Positions 1 to 11,819 of a stretch of 20,565 nt of DNA are shown piece after piece; the first letter of the stretch is position 1; the number at the start of each line of letters is the position of its first letter. The notes under the pieces are model-generated. The model was not told the origin of the DNA. It saw only the letters and a list, made by a program, of their open reading frames with translations, and made no database searches. The stretch is from Pythium myriotylum (taxonomy: Eukaryota; Oomycota; Peronosporomycetes; Pythiales; Pythiaceae), in the NCBI GenBank assembly GCA_023091665.1, contig JALJCQ010000053.1, positions 1 to 20,565 on the forward strand, given 5' to 3'. A program made the position numbers and the translations under genes.

Positions 1-10
1 TCCATAAACA
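1..10. other. Ragged outer end of the telomere tract
   Basis: The first ten bases do not fit the 7-bp register, although they contain a TAAAC-like core close to a damaged telomere repeat. They lie at the extreme left of a terminal telomere tract. The simplest reading is error at the end of a read or contig; a degenerate outermost repeat is possible. Confidence 0.5.
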
Positions 11-234
11 CCTAAACCCTAAACCCTAAACCCTACCTAAACCCTAAACCCTAAACCCTAAACCCTAAACCCTAAACCCTAAACCCTAAACCCTAAACCC
101 TAAACCCTAAACCCTAAACCCTAAACCCTAAACCCTAAACCCTAAACCCTAAACCCTAAACCCTAAACCCTAAACCCTAAACCCTAAACCCTAAACCCTA
201 AACCCTAAACCCTAAACCCTAAACCCTAAACCCT
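11..234 (+). repeat. Terminal telomere repeat, (CCCTAAA)n, about 32 copies
   Basis: This is a run of the 7-bp repeat CCCTAAA, the C-rich strand of a TTTAGGG telomere. From 42 to 234 the register is unbroken, with CCCT starting every 7 bases from 42 to 231. The C-rich strand reads inward from the left, which is the orientation of a true left chromosome end. In living chromosomes this tract is made by telomerase and bound by telomere-capping proteins of the Myb/TRF and TRB type (family knowledge). At about 224 bp the tract is probably cut short by the end of the assembly, so the real length cannot be read here. It abuts the subtelomeric satellite with no unique sequence between. An internal telomere-like stretch is unlikely because nothing but a ragged end lies outside it. 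Confidence 0.97.
31..38 (+). repeat. Irregular telomere repeat (3-bp shortened)
   Basis: The regular pattern is broken once: CCCTA is followed directly by CCTAAA, so three bases are missing relative to two normal repeats. All repeats inward of this point are perfect. It could be a real variant repeat or a read error near the contig end. Confidence 0.7.
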
Positions 235-235
235 G
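234..235. other. Telomere-satellite junction
   Basis: The last telomere repeat ends in CCCT at 234, and the satellite begins with GCACGCC at 235. In intact units these bases are unit positions 64-70 and follow CCAAGT, so only one base (T) is shared at the join. Positions 1-63 of this unit, including its telomere-like decamer, are absent on the telomere side. No filler sequence is seen. This looks like a break inside a unit that was capped by telomere repeat, or a recombination product. Confidence 0.9.
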
Positions 236-535
236 CACGCCCACCAAACTTGGCACACGTCATCTCCCACCGATTCCACGCATTGTGATCGGCGTCGACA
301 ATCAAGATTTCCACCACGTGACCCCACAACAGCCTTCGTCATTTGTGACCGAGGCTCGCCAGACTGTGTCTCATCCCACACAAAAGTGTCTACCACACTC
401 AATTCGCACCCCGCACGCCTCCCACTTGGTACACACACGCCCACACACACCACACGCATGTTGCCATCGTGCGCGCGTGTCTTTTCGGTCGTTCCGTAGC
501 CTCCAACAGCTCTTTTGTGTCTCCACGGACTCGGA
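235..535 (+). repeat. First satellite unit, truncated at the telomere (unit positions 64-364)
   Basis: This 301-bp copy matches the consensus from position 64 to its end and is fused to the telomere on its left. It carries the common C variant at unit position 119 (window position 290). The missing 63 bp include the telomere-like decamer. No indel is seen in it. Confidence 0.95.
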
Positions 536-545
536 CTAAACCCTA
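536..545 (+). promoter_or_regulatory. Telobox-like decamer CTAAACCCTA (first of 56 copies)
   Basis: Each unit begins, in my numbering, with ten bases identical to one and a half telomere repeats, in the same orientation as the terminal telomere. It includes AAACCCTA, the core of the plant telobox bound by Myb-type telomere-repeat proteins (established for plants). Copies occur at every unit start listed in the summary. The copy at 16543 has lost one C, probably through read error; the other 55 are intact. It may be a protein-binding site or a relic of the sequence from which the satellite arose. Binding is inferred, not shown. Confidence 0.55.
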
Positions 546-592
546 CCAGACACACCGGGTATCCACAAGGTTTTGCGCGCGGACGACCAGTT

Positions 593-617
593 CCAAGTGC
601 ACGCCCACCAAACTTGG
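593..617. repeat. Short inverted repeat CCAAGT / ACTTGG (one per unit)
   Basis: CCAAGT at 593-598 is the reverse complement of ACTTGG at 612-617, leaving a 13-base loop (unit positions 58-82). The telomere junction at 234/235 falls exactly after the left arm, at unit position 63/64. Six base pairs make only a weak hairpin, so a role in breakage is speculation. The same spot recurs in every intact unit. Confidence 0.4.
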
Positions 618-653
618 CACACGTCATCTCCCACCGATTCCACGCATTGTGAT

Positions 654-654
654 C
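654..654 (+). other. Single variable site of the satellite (unit position 119, C or T)
   Basis: This position, shown here in the first full unit, is the only base I found varying among the 40 homogeneous units. The C form makes GATC (651-654), present once in the consensus unit; the T form makes GATT. Counting the partial first unit and the indel-bearing block, 13 copies carry T and 43 carry C. T copies occur alone (units 8, 26 and 40) or in adjacent pairs (15-16, 20-21, 23-24, 29-30 and 42-43). Confidence 0.9.
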
Positions 655-678
655 GGCGTCGACAATCAAGATTTCCAC

Positions 679-686
679 CACGTGAC
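679..686. promoter_or_regulatory. CACGTGAC motif (E-box/G-box palindrome), one per unit
   Basis: CACGTG at 679-684 is a perfect palindrome (unit positions 144-149). Followed by AC, its complement reads GTCACGTG, matching the RTCACRTG consensus of the yeast centromere element CDEI bound by Cbf1. The same core is the plant G-box and the animal E-box for bHLH proteins. A six-base site is expected by chance about once in 4 kb, so its presence in one unit means little by itself. Repetition gives more than 50 evenly spaced copies. Binding is not shown. Confidence 0.35.
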
Positions 687-793
687 CCCACAACAGCCTT
701 CGTCATTTGTGACCGAGGCTCGCCAGACTGTGTCTCATCCCACACAAAAGTGTCTACCACACTCAATTCGCACCCCGCACGCCTCCCACTTGG

Positions 794-824
794 TACACAC
801 ACGCCCACACACACCACACGCATG
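794..824 (+). repeat. CA-rich tract, one per unit
   Basis: Unit positions 259-289 are almost entirely alternating C and A with a few CG and CCC interruptions. It is a low-complexity part of the unit and in the right-hand block one of the places where bases are lost, as at 15361, 15733 and 19714. It may be a slippage-prone segment, but no length variation is seen in the 40 homogeneous units. Confidence 0.6.
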
Positions 825-831
825 TTGCCAT

Positions 832-844
832 CGTGCGCGCGTGT
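832..844. other. Alternating purine-pyrimidine run with GCGCGC core
   Basis: Thirteen bases alternate strictly between pyrimidine and purine around CGTGCGCGCGTG (unit positions 297-309). Such runs can adopt Z-DNA under negative supercoiling (established chemistry). A second GCGCGC occurs near unit position 45. The run is short, so structure formation in the cell is uncertain. Confidence 0.35.
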
Positions 845-3800
845 CTTTTCGGTCGTTCCGTAGCCTCCAACAGCTCTTTTGTGTCTCCACGGACTCGGAC
901 TAAACCCTACCAGACACACCGGGTATCCACAAGGTTTTGCGCGCGGACGACCAGTTCCAAGTGCACGCCCACCAAACTTGGCACACGTCATCTCCCACCG
1001 ATTCCACGCATTGTGATCGGCGTCGACAATCAAGATTTCCACCACGTGACCCCACAACAGCCTTCGTCATTTGTGACCGAGGCTCGCCAGACTGTGTCTC
1101 ATCCCACACAAAAGTGTCTACCACACTCAATTCGCACCCCGCACGCCTCCCACTTGGTACACACACGCCCACACACACCACACGCATGTTGCCATCGTGC
1201 GCGCGTGTCTTTTCGGTCGTTCCGTAGCCTCCAACAGCTCTTTTGTGTCTCCACGGACTCGGACTAAACCCTACCAGACACACCGGGTATCCACAAGGTT
1301 TTGCGCGCGGACGACCAGTTCCAAGTGCACGCCCACCAAACTTGGCACACGTCATCTCCCACCGATTCCACGCATTGTGATCGGCGTCGACAATCAAGAT
1401 TTCCACCACGTGACCCCACAACAGCCTTCGTCATTTGTGACCGAGGCTCGCCAGACTGTGTCTCATCCCACACAAAAGTGTCTACCACACTCAATTCGCA
1501 CCCCGCACGCCTCCCACTTGGTACACACACGCCCACACACACCACACGCATGTTGCCATCGTGCGCGCGTGTCTTTTCGGTCGTTCCGTAGCCTCCAACA
1601 GCTCTTTTGTGTCTCCACGGACTCGGACTAAACCCTACCAGACACACCGGGTATCCACAAGGTTTTGCGCGCGGACGACCAGTTCCAAGTGCACGCCCAC
1701 CAAACTTGGCACACGTCATCTCCCACCGATTCCACGCATTGTGATCGGCGTCGACAATCAAGATTTCCACCACGTGACCCCACAACAGCCTTCGTCATTT
1801 GTGACCGAGGCTCGCCAGACTGTGTCTCATCCCACACAAAAGTGTCTACCACACTCAATTCGCACCCCGCACGCCTCCCACTTGGTACACACACGCCCAC
1901 ACACACCACACGCATGTTGCCATCGTGCGCGCGTGTCTTTTCGGTCGTTCCGTAGCCTCCAACAGCTCTTTTGTGTCTCCACGGACTCGGACTAAACCCT
2001 ACCAGACACACCGGGTATCCACAAGGTTTTGCGCGCGGACGACCAGTTCCAAGTGCACGCCCACCAAACTTGGCACACGTCATCTCCCACCGATTCCACG
2101 CATTGTGATCGGCGTCGACAATCAAGATTTCCACCACGTGACCCCACAACAGCCTTCGTCATTTGTGACCGAGGCTCGCCAGACTGTGTCTCATCCCACA
2201 CAAAAGTGTCTACCACACTCAATTCGCACCCCGCACGCCTCCCACTTGGTACACACACGCCCACACACACCACACGCATGTTGCCATCGTGCGCGCGTGT
2301 CTTTTCGGTCGTTCCGTAGCCTCCAACAGCTCTTTTGTGTCTCCACGGACTCGGACTAAACCCTACCAGACACACCGGGTATCCACAAGGTTTTGCGCGC
2401 GGACGACCAGTTCCAAGTGCACGCCCACCAAACTTGGCACACGTCATCTCCCACCGATTCCACGCATTGTGATCGGCGTCGACAATCAAGATTTCCACCA
2501 CGTGACCCCACAACAGCCTTCGTCATTTGTGACCGAGGCTCGCCAGACTGTGTCTCATCCCACACAAAAGTGTCTACCACACTCAATTCGCACCCCGCAC
2601 GCCTCCCACTTGGTACACACACGCCCACACACACCACACGCATGTTGCCATCGTGCGCGCGTGTCTTTTCGGTCGTTCCGTAGCCTCCAACAGCTCTTTT
2701 GTGTCTCCACGGACTCGGACTAAACCCTACCAGACACACCGGGTATCCACAAGGTTTTGCGCGCGGACGACCAGTTCCAAGTGCACGCCCACCAAACTTG
2801 GCACACGTCATCTCCCACCGATTCCACGCATTGTGATCGGCGTCGACAATCAAGATTTCCACCACGTGACCCCACAACAGCCTTCGTCATTTGTGACCGA
2901 GGCTCGCCAGACTGTGTCTCATCCCACACAAAAGTGTCTACCACACTCAATTCGCACCCCGCACGCCTCCCACTTGGTACACACACGCCCACACACACCA
3001 CACGCATGTTGCCATCGTGCGCGCGTGTCTTTTCGGTCGTTCCGTAGCCTCCAACAGCTCTTTTGTGTCTCCACGGACTCGGACTAAACCCTACCAGACA
3101 CACCGGGTATCCACAAGGTTTTGCGCGCGGACGACCAGTTCCAAGTGCACGCCCACCAAACTTGGCACACGTCATCTCCCACCGATTCCACGCATTGTGA
3201 TTGGCGTCGACAATCAAGATTTCCACCACGTGACCCCACAACAGCCTTCGTCATTTGTGACCGAGGCTCGCCAGACTGTGTCTCATCCCACACAAAAGTG
3301 TCTACCACACTCAATTCGCACCCCGCACGCCTCCCACTTGGTACACACACGCCCACACACACCACACGCATGTTGCCATCGTGCGCGCGTGTCTTTTCGG
3401 TCGTTCCGTAGCCTCCAACAGCTCTTTTGTGTCTCCACGGACTCGGACTAAACCCTACCAGACACACCGGGTATCCACAAGGTTTTGCGCGCGGACGACC
3501 AGTTCCAAGTGCACGCCCACCAAACTTGGCACACGTCATCTCCCACCGATTCCACGCATTGTGATCGGCGTCGACAATCAAGATTTCCACCACGTGACCC
3601 CACAACAGCCTTCGTCATTTGTGACCGAGGCTCGCCAGACTGTGTCTCATCCCACACAAAAGTGTCTACCACACTCAATTCGCACCCCGCACGCCTCCCA
3701 CTTGGTACACACACGCCCACACACACCACACGCATGTTGCCATCGTGCGCGCGTGTCTTTTCGGTCGTTCCGTAGCCTCCAACAGCTCTTTTGTGTCTCC

Positions 3801-6800
3801 ACGGACTCGGACTAAACCCTACCAGACACACCGGGTATCCACAAGGTTTTGCGCGCGGACGACCAGTTCCAAGTGCACGCCCACCAAACTTGGCACACGT
3901 CATCTCCCACCGATTCCACGCATTGTGATCGGCGTCGACAATCAAGATTTCCACCACGTGACCCCACAACAGCCTTCGTCATTTGTGACCGAGGCTCGCC
4001 AGACTGTGTCTCATCCCACACAAAAGTGTCTACCACACTCAATTCGCACCCCGCACGCCTCCCACTTGGTACACACACGCCCACACACACCACACGCATG
4101 TTGCCATCGTGCGCGCGTGTCTTTTCGGTCGTTCCGTAGCCTCCAACAGCTCTTTTGTGTCTCCACGGACTCGGACTAAACCCTACCAGACACACCGGGT
4201 ATCCACAAGGTTTTGCGCGCGGACGACCAGTTCCAAGTGCACGCCCACCAAACTTGGCACACGTCATCTCCCACCGATTCCACGCATTGTGATCGGCGTC
4301 GACAATCAAGATTTCCACCACGTGACCCCACAACAGCCTTCGTCATTTGTGACCGAGGCTCGCCAGACTGTGTCTCATCCCACACAAAAGTGTCTACCAC
4401 ACTCAATTCGCACCCCGCACGCCTCCCACTTGGTACACACACGCCCACACACACCACACGCATGTTGCCATCGTGCGCGCGTGTCTTTTCGGTCGTTCCG
4501 TAGCCTCCAACAGCTCTTTTGTGTCTCCACGGACTCGGACTAAACCCTACCAGACACACCGGGTATCCACAAGGTTTTGCGCGCGGACGACCAGTTCCAA
4601 GTGCACGCCCACCAAACTTGGCACACGTCATCTCCCACCGATTCCACGCATTGTGATCGGCGTCGACAATCAAGATTTCCACCACGTGACCCCACAACAG
4701 CCTTCGTCATTTGTGACCGAGGCTCGCCAGACTGTGTCTCATCCCACACAAAAGTGTCTACCACACTCAATTCGCACCCCGCACGCCTCCCACTTGGTAC
4801 ACACACGCCCACACACACCACACGCATGTTGCCATCGTGCGCGCGTGTCTTTTCGGTCGTTCCGTAGCCTCCAACAGCTCTTTTGTGTCTCCACGGACTC
4901 GGACTAAACCCTACCAGACACACCGGGTATCCACAAGGTTTTGCGCGCGGACGACCAGTTCCAAGTGCACGCCCACCAAACTTGGCACACGTCATCTCCC
5001 ACCGATTCCACGCATTGTGATCGGCGTCGACAATCAAGATTTCCACCACGTGACCCCACAACAGCCTTCGTCATTTGTGACCGAGGCTCGCCAGACTGTG
5101 TCTCATCCCACACAAAAGTGTCTACCACACTCAATTCGCACCCCGCACGCCTCCCACTTGGTACACACACGCCCACACACACCACACGCATGTTGCCATC
5201 GTGCGCGCGTGTCTTTTCGGTCGTTCCGTAGCCTCCAACAGCTCTTTTGTGTCTCCACGGACTCGGACTAAACCCTACCAGACACACCGGGTATCCACAA
5301 GGTTTTGCGCGCGGACGACCAGTTCCAAGTGCACGCCCACCAAACTTGGCACACGTCATCTCCCACCGATTCCACGCATTGTGATCGGCGTCGACAATCA
5401 AGATTTCCACCACGTGACCCCACAACAGCCTTCGTCATTTGTGACCGAGGCTCGCCAGACTGTGTCTCATCCCACACAAAAGTGTCTACCACACTCAATT
5501 CGCACCCCGCACGCCTCCCACTTGGTACACACACGCCCACACACACCACACGCATGTTGCCATCGTGCGCGCGTGTCTTTTCGGTCGTTCCGTAGCCTCC
5601 AACAGCTCTTTTGTGTCTCCACGGACTCGGACTAAACCCTACCAGACACACCGGGTATCCACAAGGTTTTGCGCGCGGACGACCAGTTCCAAGTGCACGC
5701 CCACCAAACTTGGCACACGTCATCTCCCACCGATTCCACGCATTGTGATTGGCGTCGACAATCAAGATTTCCACCACGTGACCCCACAACAGCCTTCGTC
5801 ATTTGTGACCGAGGCTCGCCAGACTGTGTCTCATCCCACACAAAAGTGTCTACCACACTCAATTCGCACCCCGCACGCCTCCCACTTGGTACACACACGC
5901 CCACACACACCACACGCATGTTGCCATCGTGCGCGCGTGTCTTTTCGGTCGTTCCGTAGCCTCCAACAGCTCTTTTGTGTCTCCACGGACTCGGACTAAA
6001 CCCTACCAGACACACCGGGTATCCACAAGGTTTTGCGCGCGGACGACCAGTTCCAAGTGCACGCCCACCAAACTTGGCACACGTCATCTCCCACCGATTC
6101 CACGCATTGTGATTGGCGTCGACAATCAAGATTTCCACCACGTGACCCCACAACAGCCTTCGTCATTTGTGACCGAGGCTCGCCAGACTGTGTCTCATCC
6201 CACACAAAAGTGTCTACCACACTCAATTCGCACCCCGCACGCCTCCCACTTGGTACACACACGCCCACACACACCACACGCATGTTGCCATCGTGCGCGC
6301 GTGTCTTTTCGGTCGTTCCGTAGCCTCCAACAGCTCTTTTGTGTCTCCACGGACTCGGACTAAACCCTACCAGACACACCGGGTATCCACAAGGTTTTGC
6401 GCGCGGACGACCAGTTCCAAGTGCACGCCCACCAAACTTGGCACACGTCATCTCCCACCGATTCCACGCATTGTGATCGGCGTCGACAATCAAGATTTCC
6501 ACCACGTGACCCCACAACAGCCTTCGTCATTTGTGACCGAGGCTCGCCAGACTGTGTCTCATCCCACACAAAAGTGTCTACCACACTCAATTCGCACCCC
6601 GCACGCCTCCCACTTGGTACACACACGCCCACACACACCACACGCATGTTGCCATCGTGCGCGCGTGTCTTTTCGGTCGTTCCGTAGCCTCCAACAGCTC
6701 TTTTGTGTCTCCACGGACTCGGACTAAACCCTACCAGACACACCGGGTATCCACAAGGTTTTGCGCGCGGACGACCAGTTCCAAGTGCACGCCCACCAAA

Positions 6801-7451
6801 CTTGGCACACGTCATCTCCCACCGATTCCACGCATTGTGATCGGCGTCGACAATCAAGATTTCCACCACGTGACCCCACAACAGCCTTCGTCATTTGTGA
6901 CCGAGGCTCGCCAGACTGTGTCTCATCCCACACAAAAGTGTCTACCACACTCAATTCGCACCCCGCACGCCTCCCACTTGGTACACACACGCCCACACAC
7001 ACCACACGCATGTTGCCATCGTGCGCGCGTGTCTTTTCGGTCGTTCCGTAGCCTCCAACAGCTCTTTTGTGTCTCCACGGACTCGGACTAAACCCTACCA
7101 GACACACCGGGTATCCACAAGGTTTTGCGCGCGGACGACCAGTTCCAAGTGCACGCCCACCAAACTTGGCACACGTCATCTCCCACCGATTCCACGCATT
7201 GTGATCGGCGTCGACAATCAAGATTTCCACCACGTGACCCCACAACAGCCTTCGTCATTTGTGACCGAGGCTCGCCAGACTGTGTCTCATCCCACACAAA
7301 AGTGTCTACCACACTCAATTCGCACCCCGCACGCCTCCCACTTGGTACACACACGCCCACACACACCACACGCATGTTGCCATCGTGCGCGCGTGTCTTT
7401 TCGGTCGTTCCGTAGCCTCCAACAGCTCTTTTGTGTCTCCACGGACTCGGA

Positions 7452-10400
7452 CTAAACCCTACCAGACACACCGGGTATCCACAAGGTTTTGCGCGCGGAC
7501 GACCAGTTCCAAGTGCACGCCCACCAAACTTGGCACACGTCATCTCCCACCGATTCCACGCATTGTGATTGGCGTCGACAATCAAGATTTCCACCACGTG
7601 ACCCCACAACAGCCTTCGTCATTTGTGACCGAGGCTCGCCAGACTGTGTCTCATCCCACACAAAAGTGTCTACCACACTCAATTCGCACCCCGCACGCCT
7701 CCCACTTGGTACACACACGCCCACACACACCACACGCATGTTGCCATCGTGCGCGCGTGTCTTTTCGGTCGTTCCGTAGCCTCCAACAGCTCTTTTGTGT
7801 CTCCACGGACTCGGACTAAACCCTACCAGACACACCGGGTATCCACAAGGTTTTGCGCGCGGACGACCAGTTCCAAGTGCACGCCCACCAAACTTGGCAC
7901 ACGTCATCTCCCACCGATTCCACGCATTGTGATTGGCGTCGACAATCAAGATTTCCACCACGTGACCCCACAACAGCCTTCGTCATTTGTGACCGAGGCT
8001 CGCCAGACTGTGTCTCATCCCACACAAAAGTGTCTACCACACTCAATTCGCACCCCGCACGCCTCCCACTTGGTACACACACGCCCACACACACCACACG
8101 CATGTTGCCATCGTGCGCGCGTGTCTTTTCGGTCGTTCCGTAGCCTCCAACAGCTCTTTTGTGTCTCCACGGACTCGGACTAAACCCTACCAGACACACC
8201 GGGTATCCACAAGGTTTTGCGCGCGGACGACCAGTTCCAAGTGCACGCCCACCAAACTTGGCACACGTCATCTCCCACCGATTCCACGCATTGTGATCGG
8301 CGTCGACAATCAAGATTTCCACCACGTGACCCCACAACAGCCTTCGTCATTTGTGACCGAGGCTCGCCAGACTGTGTCTCATCCCACACAAAAGTGTCTA
8401 CCACACTCAATTCGCACCCCGCACGCCTCCCACTTGGTACACACACGCCCACACACACCACACGCATGTTGCCATCGTGCGCGCGTGTCTTTTCGGTCGT
8501 TCCGTAGCCTCCAACAGCTCTTTTGTGTCTCCACGGACTCGGACTAAACCCTACCAGACACACCGGGTATCCACAAGGTTTTGCGCGCGGACGACCAGTT
8601 CCAAGTGCACGCCCACCAAACTTGGCACACGTCATCTCCCACCGATTCCACGCATTGTGATTGGCGTCGACAATCAAGATTTCCACCACGTGACCCCACA
8701 ACAGCCTTCGTCATTTGTGACCGAGGCTCGCCAGACTGTGTCTCATCCCACACAAAAGTGTCTACCACACTCAATTCGCACCCCGCACGCCTCCCACTTG
8801 GTACACACACGCCCACACACACCACACGCATGTTGCCATCGTGCGCGCGTGTCTTTTCGGTCGTTCCGTAGCCTCCAACAGCTCTTTTGTGTCTCCACGG
8901 ACTCGGACTAAACCCTACCAGACACACCGGGTATCCACAAGGTTTTGCGCGCGGACGACCAGTTCCAAGTGCACGCCCACCAAACTTGGCACACGTCATC
9001 TCCCACCGATTCCACGCATTGTGATTGGCGTCGACAATCAAGATTTCCACCACGTGACCCCACAACAGCCTTCGTCATTTGTGACCGAGGCTCGCCAGAC
9101 TGTGTCTCATCCCACACAAAAGTGTCTACCACACTCAATTCGCACCCCGCACGCCTCCCACTTGGTACACACACGCCCACACACACCACACGCATGTTGC
9201 CATCGTGCGCGCGTGTCTTTTCGGTCGTTCCGTAGCCTCCAACAGCTCTTTTGTGTCTCCACGGACTCGGACTAAACCCTACCAGACACACCGGGTATCC
9301 ACAAGGTTTTGCGCGCGGACGACCAGTTCCAAGTGCACGCCCACCAAACTTGGCACACGTCATCTCCCACCGATTCCACGCATTGTGATCGGCGTCGACA
9401 ATCAAGATTTCCACCACGTGACCCCACAACAGCCTTCGTCATTTGTGACCGAGGCTCGCCAGACTGTGTCTCATCCCACACAAAAGTGTCTACCACACTC
9501 AATTCGCACCCCGCACGCCTCCCACTTGGTACACACACGCCCACACACACCACACGCATGTTGCCATCGTGCGCGCGTGTCTTTTCGGTCGTTCCGTAGC
9601 CTCCAACAGCTCTTTTGTGTCTCCACGGACTCGGACTAAACCCTACCAGACACACCGGGTATCCACAAGGTTTTGCGCGCGGACGACCAGTTCCAAGTGC
9701 ACGCCCACCAAACTTGGCACACGTCATCTCCCACCGATTCCACGCATTGTGATTGGCGTCGACAATCAAGATTTCCACCACGTGACCCCACAACAGCCTT
9801 CGTCATTTGTGACCGAGGCTCGCCAGACTGTGTCTCATCCCACACAAAAGTGTCTACCACACTCAATTCGCACCCCGCACGCCTCCCACTTGGTACACAC
9901 ACGCCCACACACACCACACGCATGTTGCCATCGTGCGCGCGTGTCTTTTCGGTCGTTCCGTAGCCTCCAACAGCTCTTTTGTGTCTCCACGGACTCGGAC
10001 TAAACCCTACCAGACACACCGGGTATCCACAAGGTTTTGCGCGCGGACGACCAGTTCCAAGTGCACGCCCACCAAACTTGGCACACGTCATCTCCCACCG
10101 ATTCCACGCATTGTGATCGGCGTCGACAATCAAGATTTCCACCACGTGACCCCACAACAGCCTTCGTCATTTGTGACCGAGGCTCGCCAGACTGTGTCTC
10201 ATCCCACACAAAAGTGTCTACCACACTCAATTCGCACCCCGCACGCCTCCCACTTGGTACACACACGCCCACACACACCACACGCATGTTGCCATCGTGC
10301 GCGCGTGTCTTTTCGGTCGTTCCGTAGCCTCCAACAGCTCTTTTGTGTCTCCACGGACTCGGACTAAACCCTACCAGACACACCGGGTATCCACAAGGTT

Positions 10401-11819
10401 TTGCGCGCGGACGACCAGTTCCAAGTGCACGCCCACCAAACTTGGCACACGTCATCTCCCACCGATTCCACGCATTGTGATCGGCGTCGACAATCAAGAT
10501 TTCCACCACGTGACCCCACAACAGCCTTCGTCATTTGTGACCGAGGCTCGCCAGACTGTGTCTCATCCCACACAAAAGTGTCTACCACACTCAATTCGCA
10601 CCCCGCACGCCTCCCACTTGGTACACACACGCCCACACACACCACACGCATGTTGCCATCGTGCGCGCGTGTCTTTTCGGTCGTTCCGTAGCCTCCAACA
10701 GCTCTTTTGTGTCTCCACGGACTCGGACTAAACCCTACCAGACACACCGGGTATCCACAAGGTTTTGCGCGCGGACGACCAGTTCCAAGTGCACGCCCAC
10801 CAAACTTGGCACACGTCATCTCCCACCGATTCCACGCATTGTGATTGGCGTCGACAATCAAGATTTCCACCACGTGACCCCACAACAGCCTTCGTCATTT
10901 GTGACCGAGGCTCGCCAGACTGTGTCTCATCCCACACAAAAGTGTCTACCACACTCAATTCGCACCCCGCACGCCTCCCACTTGGTACACACACGCCCAC
11001 ACACACCACACGCATGTTGCCATCGTGCGCGCGTGTCTTTTCGGTCGTTCCGTAGCCTCCAACAGCTCTTTTGTGTCTCCACGGACTCGGACTAAACCCT
11101 ACCAGACACACCGGGTATCCACAAGGTTTTGCGCGCGGACGACCAGTTCCAAGTGCACGCCCACCAAACTTGGCACACGTCATCTCCCACCGATTCCACG
11201 CATTGTGATTGGCGTCGACAATCAAGATTTCCACCACGTGACCCCACAACAGCCTTCGTCATTTGTGACCGAGGCTCGCCAGACTGTGTCTCATCCCACA
11301 CAAAAGTGTCTACCACACTCAATTCGCACCCCGCACGCCTCCCACTTGGTACACACACGCCCACACACACCACACGCATGTTGCCATCGTGCGCGCGTGT
11401 CTTTTCGGTCGTTCCGTAGCCTCCAACAGCTCTTTTGTGTCTCCACGGACTCGGACTAAACCCTACCAGACACACCGGGTATCCACAAGGTTTTGCGCGC
11501 GGACGACCAGTTCCAAGTGCACGCCCACCAAACTTGGCACACGTCATCTCCCACCGATTCCACGCATTGTGATCGGCGTCGACAATCAAGATTTCCACCA
11601 CGTGACCCCACAACAGCCTTCGTCATTTGTGACCGAGGCTCGCCAGACTGTGTCTCATCCCACACAAAAGTGTCTACCACACTCAATTCGCACCCCGCAC
11701 GCCTCCCACTTGGTACACACACGCCCACACACACCACACGCATGTTGCCATCGTGCGCGCGTGTCTTTTCGGTCGTTCCGTAGCCTCCAACAGCTCTTTT
11801 GTGTCTCCACGGACTCGGA
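7452..11819 (+). repeat. Possible higher-order repeat: four blocks of three units (1092 bp)
   Basis: Units 20-31 read, at unit position 119, T T C / T T C / T C C / T T C. This is a three-unit period with one exception, at unit 27. Outside this block the T variant is sparser: unit 8, units 15-16, unit 40 and units 42-43. One marker site is thin evidence, so this is an inference about how blocks were duplicated rather than a proven higher-order unit. Confidence 0.4.

Noticed and set aside
536..899. Centromeric satellite with a CENP-B box
   Set aside because: The unit has no match to the CENP-B box consensus, and the array lies directly at a telomere. A telocentric chromosome cannot be excluded, but nothing here supports it.
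469..903. Open reading frame of 144 codons on the + strand, recurring every 364 bp
   Set aside because: It is longer than one unit and overlaps its own next copy in another frame, because 364 is not a multiple of three. It ends at the TAA of the telomere-like decamer. The product is low-complexity with no known domain, so it is a by-product of the repeat.
536..1057. Open reading frame of 173 codons on the - strand, recurring every 364 bp
   Set aside because: It has the same self-overlap and is present in every unit without coding signals of its own. The one amino-acid difference between copies is the single C/T site.
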